From positions 2,046,001 through 2,110,000 of the forward strand of contig NZ_JAICDG010000001.1 of NCBI RefSeq assembly GCF_022751215.1: 64,000 nucleotides of DNA, in the 5' to 3' direction. Shown here piece after piece: positions 48,497 through 55,627 of this stretch. The DNA is from Actinomadura terrae (lineage in GTDB: Bacteria > Actinomycetota > Actinomycetes > Streptosporangiales > Streptosporangiaceae). Within the stretch, counting starts at the first letter, position 1, and each line of letters begins with the position of its first letter. The position numbers and the translations under genes are program-made. The notes beneath the pieces were generated by a model. The model made no database searches. It was given only the letters and a program-made list of their open reading frames with translations, and had not been told where the DNA came from.

Positions 48497-49415
48497 CGGT
48501 CTCGGCGAGCCCGGTCGTGAGCCCGGTCCGCGGCTCGTAGCCGAGCTCGGCGCGGATCTTGCCGTCGTCGACCGCGTACCGGCGGTCGTGGCCCTTGCGG
48601 TCGGCGACGTGCTCGACCCGGTCCCAGCCGGAGCCGGTCGCCTCCAGCAGGAGCCCGGTCAGCTCCCGGTTGGTCAGGTGCGTCCCGCCGCCGATGTTGT
48701 AGACCTCGCCCGGCGCGCCCTTGGCGCGCACCAGCTCGACGGCGCGGGTGTGGTCGTCCACGTGCAGCCAGTCCCGGACGTTCAGCCCGTCGCCGTACAG
48801 CGGGACGCGCCGCCCCTCCAGCAGCCGGGTCACGAACAGGGGGATGAGCTTCTCCGGGTGGTGGTAGGGCCCGTAGTTGTTGGAGCAGCGCGTCACCCGC
48901 ACGTCCAGGCCGTGCGTGCGGTGGTAGGAGAGGGCGAGCAGGTCGCCGCCGGCCTTGGACGCGGCGTAGGGCGAACTGGGCCGCAGCGGCGCGGTCTCGG
49001 GCGTGGAGCCCTCGTCCACCGAGCCGTAGACCTCGTCGGTGGACACGTGGACGAACGTCCGCAGGTCCGAGCGGAGCGCCGCGTCCAGCAGCGTGCCCGT
49101 CCCGACGACGTTGGTGCGCACGAACGCCGCCGCCGCCTCGATCGAGCGGTCCACGTGGGACTCGGCGGCGAAGTGGACGACCTCGTCGTGCTCGGCGACC
49201 AGCGCGGAGACGAGGCCGGCGTCGCAGATGTCGCCGTGGACGAACCGGAACCCGGGATGCTCCTCGACCTCGGCCAGGTTCGCGCGGTTGCCCGCGTAGG
49301 TGAGCGCGTCCAGGACCGTGACCGACACGTCGCCGGGCCCCTCGGGGCCGAGGAGCCGGCGCACGTAGTGCGAGCCGATGAACCCCGCCCCGCCCGTGAC
49401 CAGGAGCCGCGTCAT
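48450..49415 (-). CDS. rmlB: dTDP-glucose 4,6-dehydratase
   Basis: This 321-residue extended SDR shows LLVTGGAGFIGSHYVRRL (NAD-binding loop), VHFAAESHVDRSI, VSTDEVYG (catalytic Asp-Glu) and YAASKAGGDLL (YxxxK), all diagnostic for RmlB-type enzymes. It makes dTDP-4-keto-6-deoxyglucose, the common deoxysugar intermediate. The ATG at 49415 overlaps the rmlA stop, so rmlA and rmlB form one leftward operon. It is part of the cluster's sugar supply rather than cell-wall rhamnose synthesis, because no rmlC or rmlD is seen and 2,3-dehydratase is adjacent. Confidence 0.94.
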   Translation of the reverse strand: MTRLLVTGGAGFIGSHYVRRLLGPEGPGDVSVTVLDALTYAGNRANLAEVEEHPGFRFVHGDICDAGLVSALVAEHDEVVHFAAESHVDRSIEAAAAFVRTNVVGTGTLLDAALRSDLRTFVHVSTDEVYGSVDEGSTPETAPLRPSSPYAASKAGGDLLALSYHRTHGLDVRVTRCSNNYGPYHHPEKLIPLFVTRLLEGRRVPLYGDGLNVRDWLHVDDHTRAVELVRAKGAPGEVYNIGGGTHLTNRELTGLLLEATGSGWDRVEHVADRKGHDRRYAVDDGKIRAELGYEPRTGLTTGLAETVTWYRENRHWWAPAS

Positions 49416-50476
49416 GAGATCCGGACCCTGCTGTAGTCGCCGAGGACGAGGCGGTGCGCGGCGCGGGTGCGGGCGGCGGGCGTGACCTCGACGGCGCGTC
49501 CGACCAGCGACGCCTCGATCGGCCGCACGCCCTGGATGGACGAGCCGTCGAGCACGATCGAGTACTCGATCTCGCTGTCCTCCAGGCGGACGCCGGCGGC
49601 GATGGAGGTGAACGGGCCGACGTAGGAGCCGACGATGCGGGCGTCGGCGCCGATGATCGCCGGGCCCACGATGCGCGAGCCCTTCACGATCGCGCCGGGC
49701 GCGATGCGCACCCGTCCGATGATCTCGGTGTCCGCGTCGACGTCGCCCTCGACGCTGTGCTCCAGGCCCTCCAGCACCGTGCGGTTGGCCTCCAGCATGT
49801 CGTCGACGTCGCCGGTGTCCTTCCAGTAGCCGGTGATCGTCGTCGAGCGCACGTCCAGGCCCTCGTCCAGCAGCCACTGGATGGCGTCGCTGATCTCCAG
49901 CTCGCCCCGGGCCGAGGGCGTGATCGCGCGGACGGCCCGGTGGATCGCCGTGCCGAACAGGTACACGCCGACCAGCGCCAGGTCGCTCCGCGGCCGGCGC
50001 GGCTTCTCCTCGATGCCGACGATCCGCCCGCCGGGCCCGAGTTCGGCGACGCCGAAGCGGCTCGGGTCCGGGACCTGCGTGAGCAGCAGCCGCGCGTCGC
50101 AGGGGTCCGCGCGGAACCCGGACACGACGTCGCGGACGCCCCCGACGATGAAGTTGTCGCCGAGGAACAGTAGGAAGTCGTCCTCGCCGAGGAACTCGCG
50201 CGCGATGAGGACGCCGTGCGCGAGGCCGAGCGGCGCCTCCTGCTGGAGGTAGGTGACCCGCAGGCCGAACCGCGACCCGTCGCCGACGGCCCGCTCGATC
50301 TCGGCGGCGGTCTCCCCGACCACGATGCCGACCTCGGTGATGCCCGCCTCGGCGATGGCCTCCAGCCCGTAGAACAGGACCGGCTTGTTGCCGACGGGCA
50401 CGAGTTGTTTCGCGGACGTGTGGGTGATGGGGCGCAGCCGTGTTCCGGACCCGCCCGAAAGGACCAGGGCTTTCAT
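49412..50476 (-). CDS. rmlA: Glucose-1-phosphate thymidylyltransferase, long StrD-type
   Basis: The 354-residue enzyme begins MKALVLSGGSGTRLRPIT, the nucleotidyltransferase signature, with GVYLFGTAIH and GYWKDTGDVDDML later. A C-terminal left-handed beta-helix with repeated hexapeptides (IIGRVRIAPGAIVKGSRIVG) makes it the long, StrD-like form common in antibiotic clusters, unlike the roughly 290-residue housekeeping RmlA. It activates glucose-1-phosphate to dTDP-glucose for the sugar pathway. I take the ATG at 50476 as the start because it gives the family N terminus; an ATG at 50485 is equally possible, and neither has a good ribosome-binding site. Confidence 0.92.
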   Translation of the reverse strand: MKALVLSGGSGTRLRPITHTSAKQLVPVGNKPVLFYGLEAIAEAGITEVGIVVGETAAEIERAVGDGSRFGLRVTYLQQEAPLGLAHGVLIAREFLGEDDFLLFLGDNFIVGGVRDVVSGFRADPCDARLLLTQVPDPSRFGVAELGPGGRIVGIEEKPRRPRSDLALVGVYLFGTAIHRAVRAITPSARGELEISDAIQWLLDEGLDVRSTTITGYWKDTGDVDDMLEANRTVLEGLEHSVEGDVDADTEIIGRVRIAPGAIVKGSRIVGPAIIGADARIVGSYVGPFTSIAAGVRLEDSEIEYSIVLDGSSIQGVRPIEASLVGRAVEVTPAARTRAAHRLVLGDYSRVRIS

Positions 50477-50551
50477 GAGGGCCATCGTCGGACGGGGGAC
50501 CGGCGCGCGGCCCCCCTGTCGTCCCGCCGGGAACCCCTAGTAACCGGACGA

Positions 50552-50575
50552 ATTCCCTATTTAAAGAATAGGAAT
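50552..50575. promoter_or_regulatory. AT-rich inverted repeat in the rmlA/transferase spacer
   Basis: CCTATT (50556-50561) and AATAGG (50567-50572) form an inverted repeat around a 5-nt TAAAG centre, with further imperfect matches outward. It lies in the 178-bp spacer between leftward rmlA and the rightward quinone-related transferase, in an otherwise GC-rich context. It probably marks a promoter or operator; the protein that would bind is unknown. Confidence 0.4.
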
Positions 50576-50654
50576 AGTTGACTGACTGTCGCGCCGGTGG
50601 TTCGCTTGGACCGCTCCCCAGCGCATTCCCCTTGACCTCCCAGGAGAAGGACCG

Positions 50655-51644
50655 ATGAGCACGCCCACCGGCACCCCCGTCTACGCCGACCCCGTGGACC
50701 TCGACAAGCACGGCGTCTACGGGGCCACCGCGCTCAAGGTGGACAACGGCGGATGGAAGCGGCCGCGCTACCCGTTCCGGGAGCACGTCACCGCCGACGG
50801 GTCGAGCGGCTACAAGGCCGAGCCGGGGCGCTACCACCTCTACGTCTCGCACCGGTGCCCCTGGGCGCACCGGTCCGCGATCGTCCGAATTCTGAAGGGC
50901 CTGGAGGACGTCGTCTCCCTCTCCTACGTCGACGACGAGCGGGACGGGCGGGGCTGGGCCTTCCGGGAGAAGCGCGGCGCCGACCCGGTCAACGGCTTCC
51001 GGTTTTTGCGCGAGGCCTACGAGGCGACCGAGCCCGGATACGCCGGGCACGTCTCGGTCCCCGTGCTCTGGGACCGGCGGACCGGCAGGATCGTGAGCAA
51101 CGACTTCTTCGCGCTCACGATCGACCTCGGCACCCAGTTCGAGCAGTTCGGCGACCCGGCCGTCCGCCTCTACCCCGAGGAGCTGCGGGCGGAGATCGAC
51201 GAGCTGAACGAGCACATCTACGTCAACTTCAACGACGGCAACTACCGGGTCGCGGGCGCCGCGTCCGATGCGGCGTACGCCGAGCTGCGCGGCCGCGTGA
51301 TCGCCACGCTGGACGGCCTGGACGAGCGCCTCGCCACCCGCCGCTTCCTGCACGGCGACACGATCACCGAGTCCGACGTCCGGCTGTGGGTGACGCTGGT
51401 GCGCTTCGACCTCACCTACAACCCGTTCTGCAAGATCAGCGAGCGCCGCCTGGTCGACTTCCCGCACCTGTGGGGGTACGCCCGCGACCTGTACTCGCGG
51501 CGCGCCTTCCGCGAGACCACCGACCTCGACGCCTTCACCCATCTCGGGCCGCCGTTCCTCGACCCCGCCGTGTCCCGCATCGAGGTCGCGCCCTATCGGG
51601 CAGACTGGGACGAGCCGCACGACCGGGACCGCCTCGCCCCGTAA
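50655..51644 (+). CDS. Glutathionyl-hydroquinone-reductase-type (ECM4/Xi-class) transferase
   Basis: This 329-residue GST-fold protein has SHRCPWAHRSAIV with Cys68 in the CPWA motif that defines Xi-class enzymes, then SVPVLWDRRTGRIVSNDF and a C-terminal helical domain (FGDPAVRLYPEELRAEIDEL, DLTYNPFCKI). The family reductively removes thiols from glutathionyl-hydroquinones. Actinomycetes use mycothiol instead of glutathione, so the natural partner is probably mycothiol. GGAGAAGG precedes the ATG at 50655. Found between sugar genes and a glycosyltransferase, it may protect the cell from quinone adducts of the ansamycin or recover product from mycothiol conjugates. That role is inference. Confidence 0.88.
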   Translation: MSTPTGTPVYADPVDLDKHGVYGATALKVDNGGWKRPRYPFREHVTADGSSGYKAEPGRYHLYVSHRCPWAHRSAIVRILKGLEDVVSLSYVDDERDGRGWAFREKRGADPVNGFRFLREAYEATEPGYAGHVSVPVLWDRRTGRIVSNDFFALTIDLGTQFEQFGDPAVRLYPEELRAEIDELNEHIYVNFNDGNYRVAGAASDAAYAELRGRVIATLDGLDERLATRRFLHGDTITESDVRLWVTLVRFDLTYNPFCKISERRLVDFPHLWGYARDLYSRRAFRETTDLDAFTHLGPPFLDPAVSRIEVAPYRADWDEPHDRDRLAP

Positions 51645-51707
51645 CGTCGCTCATCCCGCAACCGGCACCGGCGCGGCGTGCCGTCATCGTCCCGGAGGAG
51701 CGTTCAC

Positions 51708-52940
51708 GTGCGGGTCCTGTTCACCGTGTCCTCGCAGGCGACCCACTATTCCGCGCTGGTCCCGCAGGGGTGGGCGTTGCAGGCGGCGGGGCACGAGGTG
51801 CGGGTGCTGTGCACCCCCGACCAGACGGCGGCGGTCGGCCGGACGGGCCTGCTCCCGGTGCCCGTCCTGGACGGCATGAAGGCCATCACCCGGCTCCGCC
51901 TCCAGGCCTACCGGGAGGCGGCCGGCGGCGACTGGCCCTACCCGTGGCTGCCCCCGCACCCGCTCACCGGGGAGCCCCTGGACGACCTCGCGGACTTCGA
52001 CGACGCGGCCTTCCAGGACGAGGTCGCCCCCGTCCTCGCCGAGCGGGCCGCCCGGAGCTTCGACGCGGGCGTGGCGTTCGCGCGCGCCTGGCGGCCGCAC
52101 CTGGTCCTGCACGACCCGGCCAGCCTGGAGGGGCTGCTGGCGGCGCGGGTCACCGGCGTGCCGTCCGCGCTGAGCCTGTGGGGGCCCGTCGGCACCCACG
52201 AGCCCGAGCACATGCGCATCGTCCCCACCGACCACAGCGGGTCCTTTCCCCGCCACGGCCAGGACGCCTTCGACCTGGACATGATCGAACGCGTCCTGGA
52301 CCCCTGCCCGGCCTCCCTCGACGTGCCCGCCCCGGCCGAGCGCCTGCGCTACGCCTACGTCCCGTTCAACGGGACCACGCCCGTCCCGGGATGGGCGCTG
52401 GAACCGCCCGCGCCCGGACATCCGAGGGTCTGCGTGACCTGGTCGACGGCGCTGACCGCGACCACCGGGCCGAACTCCTACCTGCTCCCGGCCATCGTCC
52501 GGGCGCTGGACGGCCTCGGCTACGAGGTGGTCGTCACGGCCACCGCCGCGGACGTGGCCGCCCTCGGCGAGGTGCCTGCGGGCGTCCGCGTCGCCGAGCA
52601 CGTCCCGCTGCTGGCCGTGCTGCCGGACTGCGCGGCCGTCGTCCACCACGGCGGCAGCGGCAGTGCGATGACCGCGCTGTGGGCGGGCGTCCCGCAGCTG
52701 ACCGCCACGTTCGCGTCCGAGCAGGCCGCCACCGGCCGCCGCCTCGCCACCGCCGGCGCGGGCCTGCACCTGCGCGGCCACGAGGCCACCCCCGCCGCCC
52801 TGCGCGCGGCCGTCCAGGACCTCGTCACCGACCCCGCCCACCGCGACGGCGCGGCCGCGCTGCGCAAGGAGATGCTGGCCCGCCCGACCCCGGCGCGGCT
52901 CGTCACCGCCCTCGAACACCTCGCCTCGGACGCGGCCTGA
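51708..52940 (+). CDS. Deoxysugar glycosyltransferase, GT1 (EryCIII/DesVII-like)
   Basis: The 410-residue GT-B protein starts VRVLFTVSSQATHYSALVPQ, close to antibiotic glycosyltransferases of the EryCIII/DesVII branch, and has the donor loop VVHHGGSGSAMTALWAGVPQ near the C terminus. A GTG at 51708 is preferred because GGAGGAG lies 8-9 nt upstream and it yields the family N terminus; the in-frame ATG at 51678 adds an unrelated tail. Many relatives need a P450-like helper protein, and none is seen in this window. Beside the dTDP-deoxysugar genes, it is the likely transferase that attaches the 2,6-dideoxysugar to the aglycone. Confidence 0.87.
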   Translation: MRVLFTVSSQATHYSALVPQGWALQAAGHEVRVLCTPDQTAAVGRTGLLPVPVLDGMKAITRLRLQAYREAAGGDWPYPWLPPHPLTGEPLDDLADFDDAAFQDEVAPVLAERAARSFDAGVAFARAWRPHLVLHDPASLEGLLAARVTGVPSALSLWGPVGTHEPEHMRIVPTDHSGSFPRHGQDAFDLDMIERVLDPCPASLDVPAPAERLRYAYVPFNGTTPVPGWALEPPAPGHPRVCVTWSTALTATTGPNSYLLPAIVRALDGLGYEVVVTATAADVAALGEVPAGVRVAEHVPLLAVLPDCAAVVHHGGSGSAMTALWAGVPQLTATFASEQAATGRRLATAGAGLHLRGHEATPAALRAAVQDLVTDPAHRDGAAALRKEMLARPTPARLVTALEHLASDAA

Positions 52941-53288
52941 GCGGGCGCGGCGACGCGATTCCGGCCCGTGTCATAGGCATGTGTTGCCGACCGGCCGCCC
53001 GATCCTCGGAAGACTCTGACAATTCTTTTTGCCAGGAAGAACTGGTTCGGTTTCTGGCCTGGACCGGTATGGCGGCCGCGAATCGGCGGGCACCGGCGCT
53101 GTCTTGCCCCTGAACGGACGGAGAGTTAACGTCCAACCACCAAATGGGAAAATATCCTGTTGATGGAGTTCGCATGCCCCGCTCCCCTCCATCATCCACC
53201 CCGCCAGCACCGCTCCCGAAAATGCCGGCCCGCGCCCATCGGCGCCCGTGAGAAACCTGACCACCCCGAAAAGCACAGGGAACTCCGC
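52941..53288. other. 348-bp spacer, cluster boundary candidate
   Basis: No gene is convincing here. The codon bias drops and the stretch near 53126-53158 is AT-richer (TTAACG followed by AAATAT about 18 nt later), a weak promoter candidate for the LPMO gene. An open frame runs upstream from the LPMO ATG but has no signal peptide and no family similarity. This spacer is a natural right border for the polyketide cluster. Confidence 0.5.
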
Positions 53289-53789
53289 ATGAAGTCAGCA
53301 CGCAGGTTCGCCGCGGTCGCGGCGGGCGTGGGCATCGCCCCGCTCGTCGCCGTGGTGCTCCCCGCCACCGCCGCCCTCGCCCACGGCTACGTCAACTCGC
53401 CACCGAGCCGGCAGGCCCAGTGCGCGCAGGGGACCGTCAAGTGCGGCGAGATCAAGTGGGAACCGCAGAGCGTCGAGGGCCCGAAGGGGCTCCAGAGTTG
53501 CAGCGGCGGAAACTCCAGATTCGCCGACCTCGATGACGACAGCAAGCCGTGGAAGGCCGCCTCGGTCGGCCAGAGCGTCACCTTCACCTGGACGTTCACC
53601 GCCCACCACAGCACCAGGAGCTACGAGTACTTCCTCGGCGGCCGGCGCATCGCGACGTTCGGCGGAAGCGGCTCGTCCCACACGGTCAATCTCGGCGGGG
53701 TCACCGGCCGGCAGAAGGTCCTGGCGGTCTGGAACATCGCCGACACCGCCAACGCCTTCTACGCGTGCATCGACCTCGACGTGCACTGA
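53289..53789 (+). CDS. Secreted lytic polysaccharide monooxygenase, AA10 (chitin-binding family)
   Basis: The 166-residue precursor has a signal peptide of 31 residues ending ATAALA, so the mature protein starts at His32-Gly-Tyr-Val. That N-terminal His, with a second one in TFTAHHST (His106/His107), would form the copper histidine brace of LPMOs. Cys45, Cys52 and Cys71 and SPPSRQAQCAQG are typical of small actinobacterial AA10 enzymes that cleave crystalline chitin. The protein is a single domain without a carbohydrate-binding module. It ends FYACIDLDVH, and its stop lies in the first of three tandem 16-bp repeats. It is saprophytic genome content, not part of the polyketide pathway. Confidence 0.92.
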   Translation: MKSARRFAAVAAGVGIAPLVAVVLPATAALAHGYVNSPPSRQAQCAQGTVKCGEIKWEPQSVEGPKGLQSCSGGNSRFADLDDDSKPWKAASVGQSVTFTWTFTAHHSTRSYEYFLGGRRIATFGGSGSSHTVNLGGVTGRQKVLAVWNIADTANAFYACIDLDVH

Positions 53790-53821
53790 TCTCGACGTGC
53801 ACTGATCTCAGCGTGCACTGA
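53774..53821 (+). repeat. Three tandem 16-bp units at the LPMO stop codon
   Basis: Units at 53774-53789, 53790-53805 and 53806-53821 match CTCGACGTGCACTGA with one or a few changes each; every unit ends in TGA. The first contains the last codons and stop of the LPMO gene. This looks like slippage duplication of the gene's 3' end. Confidence 0.85.
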
Positions 53822-53833
53822 CCCACGCTCGGA

Positions 53834-53868
53834 GTGCGGGGCGGGAGCGGAACGCTCCCGCCCCGCAC
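53834..53868. terminator. Perfect 16-bp hairpin between convergent genes
   Basis: GTGCGGGGCGGGAGCG (53834-53849), loop GAA, then the exact complement (53853-53868). It lies between the rightward LPMO gene and the leftward hydrolase gene and should terminate both. Confidence 0.85.
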
Positions 53869-53892
53869 CCGTGAACGGGGCCCGGCAGGACG

Positions 53893-54762
53893 TCAGGGGG
53901 CGCCGTCGAGCACCTCGCGCAGCCTGCGCGCGAACGCCTCCGGCTGCCCGGCGAAACCGGAGTCGCCGCCGAGGAAGCCGCCGTGGTGGCTCGGGAACAC
54001 CGCCGGGCGCTGCCCGAGCAGCTCGGCCGTCGCGACCGAGGTGCGCGCGGTGAGGGTGCCCTCCGACTCCTCGCCCACCGCGATCACGATCCGGGTCGGC
54101 GCGGCGGCGAGCGCCGCGGCGTCGGGCCGGTACTCGGCGACCGCCCGGGACCGGTCGGACAGCAGCGGGTCGTCGCGGGAGCCGTCGTCCTCGGCGGGCA
54201 TCCCGAAGGCGGCTGGGTCCGGCACGGGCTGGGCGAGGAACTCCTCGGTGAACTCGCCCCGCCACGACGTCAGGGCGATGAAGGCCGCCATGGCGGCCCC
54301 CCGGCCCTTGGCCCGGTAGGTCTCCTGGACGCGGGCCTGCGCGCGCCGCGCGATCTCCGCGTCGGGCAGCAGCGGGACGAGCGGCGGCTCGTGCGCCACC
54401 AGCGTGGTCACGTCGCCGGGATGGGCCGCGACGAGGGCGAGCGCGGTCACCGCGCCGCCGCTGCTGGCGAACATCTCGACCGGGCCCGCGCCGAGCGCCT
54501 CGATGAGCGCGTGCACGTCGGCGGCCTGCACCTCGGGCACGTGGTCGGTGCGGCCGTCCTTGCGGACGCTGCGGCCGATGCCGCGCGGGTCGTAGGCGAC
54601 CACGGTGCGGTCGGGGAAATGGGAGGCCAGCGCGCCGAAGCCGGCGGCCTCCATCGGCTGGCCGATCATAAGCAGCGGCGGACGGCCGTCGGCGGGCGGC
54701 AGCGGGCCGTGCACGTCGTAGACCAGATCGACCTCGGAGGTCTGGAGTGTGTGCGTCGTCAT
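53893..54762 (-). CDS. Alpha/beta hydrolase
   Basis: This 289-residue protein has the alpha/beta-hydrolase order: VVAYDPRGIGRS (after strand 4), a nucleophile elbow FASSGGAVTAL, where the second Ser would be the nucleophile in a slightly relaxed ASSGG instead of GxSxG, a helical cap, and HHGGFLGG near the end with the catalytic His. The substrate is unknown; relatives are esterases, haloperoxidase-like enzymes or epoxide-type hydrolases. It sits 59 bp downstream of the TetR gene on the same strand, so both probably belong to one operon regulated by that TetR protein. Confidence 0.83.
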   Translation of the reverse strand: MTTHTLQTSEVDLVYDVHGPLPPADGRPPLLMIGQPMEAAGFGALASHFPDRTVVAYDPRGIGRSVRKDGRTDHVPEVQAADVHALIEALGAGPVEMFASSGGAVTALALVAAHPGDVTTLVAHEPPLVPLLPDAEIARRAQARVQETYRAKGRGAAMAAFIALTSWRGEFTEEFLAQPVPDPAAFGMPAEDDGSRDDPLLSDRSRAVAEYRPDAAALAAAPTRIVIAVGEESEGTLTARTSVATAELLGQRPAVFPSHHGGFLGGDSGFAGQPEAFARRLREVLDGAP

Positions 54763-54821
54763 GACGGTATCGACTCCCCGCGTGCGCAGAACTCATCGCT
54801 GGGCTGCACAGACGCCGTCTT

Positions 54822-55466
54822 TCAGGCGGAGGTGGGCGCCACGGACCTCTCGATGAGCGCCGTCACCATCTCCTCGGCCACGACGGCGGGGCTGTCCACC
54901 GACTTCATCGAGTGGGCGATGCAGGCGCCCTCGTGTAGGATCAGCAGCTGCCGCGCCAGCAGGCCCGGATCGGCGGCCCCGGCGTCGGCGGCGAGCCCTT
55001 CGAAGTAGTCGAGCATCCACGCCTTCTGCTCGCGCGCCACCCGCTGGCCGGGATGGTCCTCGGGCAGCTCGACGTGCGCGTTGACGAAGGCGCAGCCGCG
55101 CTGGTTGCGCTCCTTCTGCCACGCGTCCAGGGCCCGGAAGGACGCCAGCAGCCGCTCCACCGGCGTGCCGCCCTGCTCCTCGACGAAGCCGACGAGCGTC
55201 GAGCGCCACAGCTCGTCGCGGGCGCGCAGGTAGGCGAGGATCAGGTCGTCCTTGGAGCCGAAGCGGTCGTAGAGGGTCTTCTTGGTCACGCCCGCCTCGT
55301 CGGCGATGGCCTCCACGCCGACCGCGCGCAGGCCCTGCTCGTAGAACAGGCGTGAGGCGGTCTCCAGAACCCGTGCGCCGGCGGGGGTGAGCGGGCGTTC
55401 CGCGCGCCGCCGGCCGCCTCGGCCCGTACTCTCCGCGCCGTCCGAGATCCCCGTGCTGTGCGTCAT
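54822..55466 (-). CDS. TetR-family transcriptional regulator
   Basis: The 214-residue repressor has the TetR helix-turn-helix (VLETASRLFYEQGLRAVGVE, then AGVTKKTLYDRFGSKDDL) at about residues 30-80 and a C-terminal ligand/dimer domain (REQKAWMLDYFEGL, HEGACIAHSMKS) of the kind often listed as TetR_C near YxaF/LmrA regulators. It reads away from the EamA transporter gene, and the shared spacer holds clear GGTAT/ATACC operators, so it likely represses itself, the downstream hydrolase and the transporter. I place the start at ATG 55466; a TTG at 55484 is possible. Neither has a good ribosome-binding site. Confidence 0.88.
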   Translation of the reverse strand: MTHSTGISDGAESTGRGGRRRAERPLTPAGARVLETASRLFYEQGLRAVGVEAIADEAGVTKKTLYDRFGSKDDLILAYLRARDELWRSTLVGFVEEQGGTPVERLLASFRALDAWQKERNQRGCAFVNAHVELPEDHPGQRVAREQKAWMLDYFEGLAADAGAADPGLLARQLLILHEGACIAHSMKSVDSPAVVAEEMVTALIERSVAPTSA

Positions 55467-55574
55467 CTCCGAACGGGGACACAAAGCCCGCCAAGGCCCG
55501 TCTCCCCACCTCCTCCCAGGTGAGGTACCGCCTGGGACGCCGCGGCGGCGCCCGCCCTTGAATGTACCCCGAAC

Positions 55575-55612
55575 GGTATGGTTACGTAAGTAACTATACC
55601 GGTATGTATACC
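55575..55612. promoter_or_regulatory. TetR-type operator array between tetR and eamA
   Basis: A 26-bp inverted repeat (55575-55600) has 11-bp arms GGTATGGTTAC and GTAACTATACC, with one mismatch, around GTAA. It abuts GGTATGTATACC (55601-55612), another repeat of the same GGTAT/ATACC half-sites; the junction itself, ATACCGGTAT, is a perfect palindrome. The array lies 16 nt before the EamA start and about 110 nt before the TetR start, as expected for autoregulation and control of both directions. Confidence 0.75.
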
Positions 55613-55627
55613 TAGGGGAGGGGTCGG

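Noticed and set aside
53160..53288. Upstream in-frame extension of the LPMO gene
   Set aside because: The signal peptide begins at 53289 and the extension has no family similarity or suitable ribosome-binding site.
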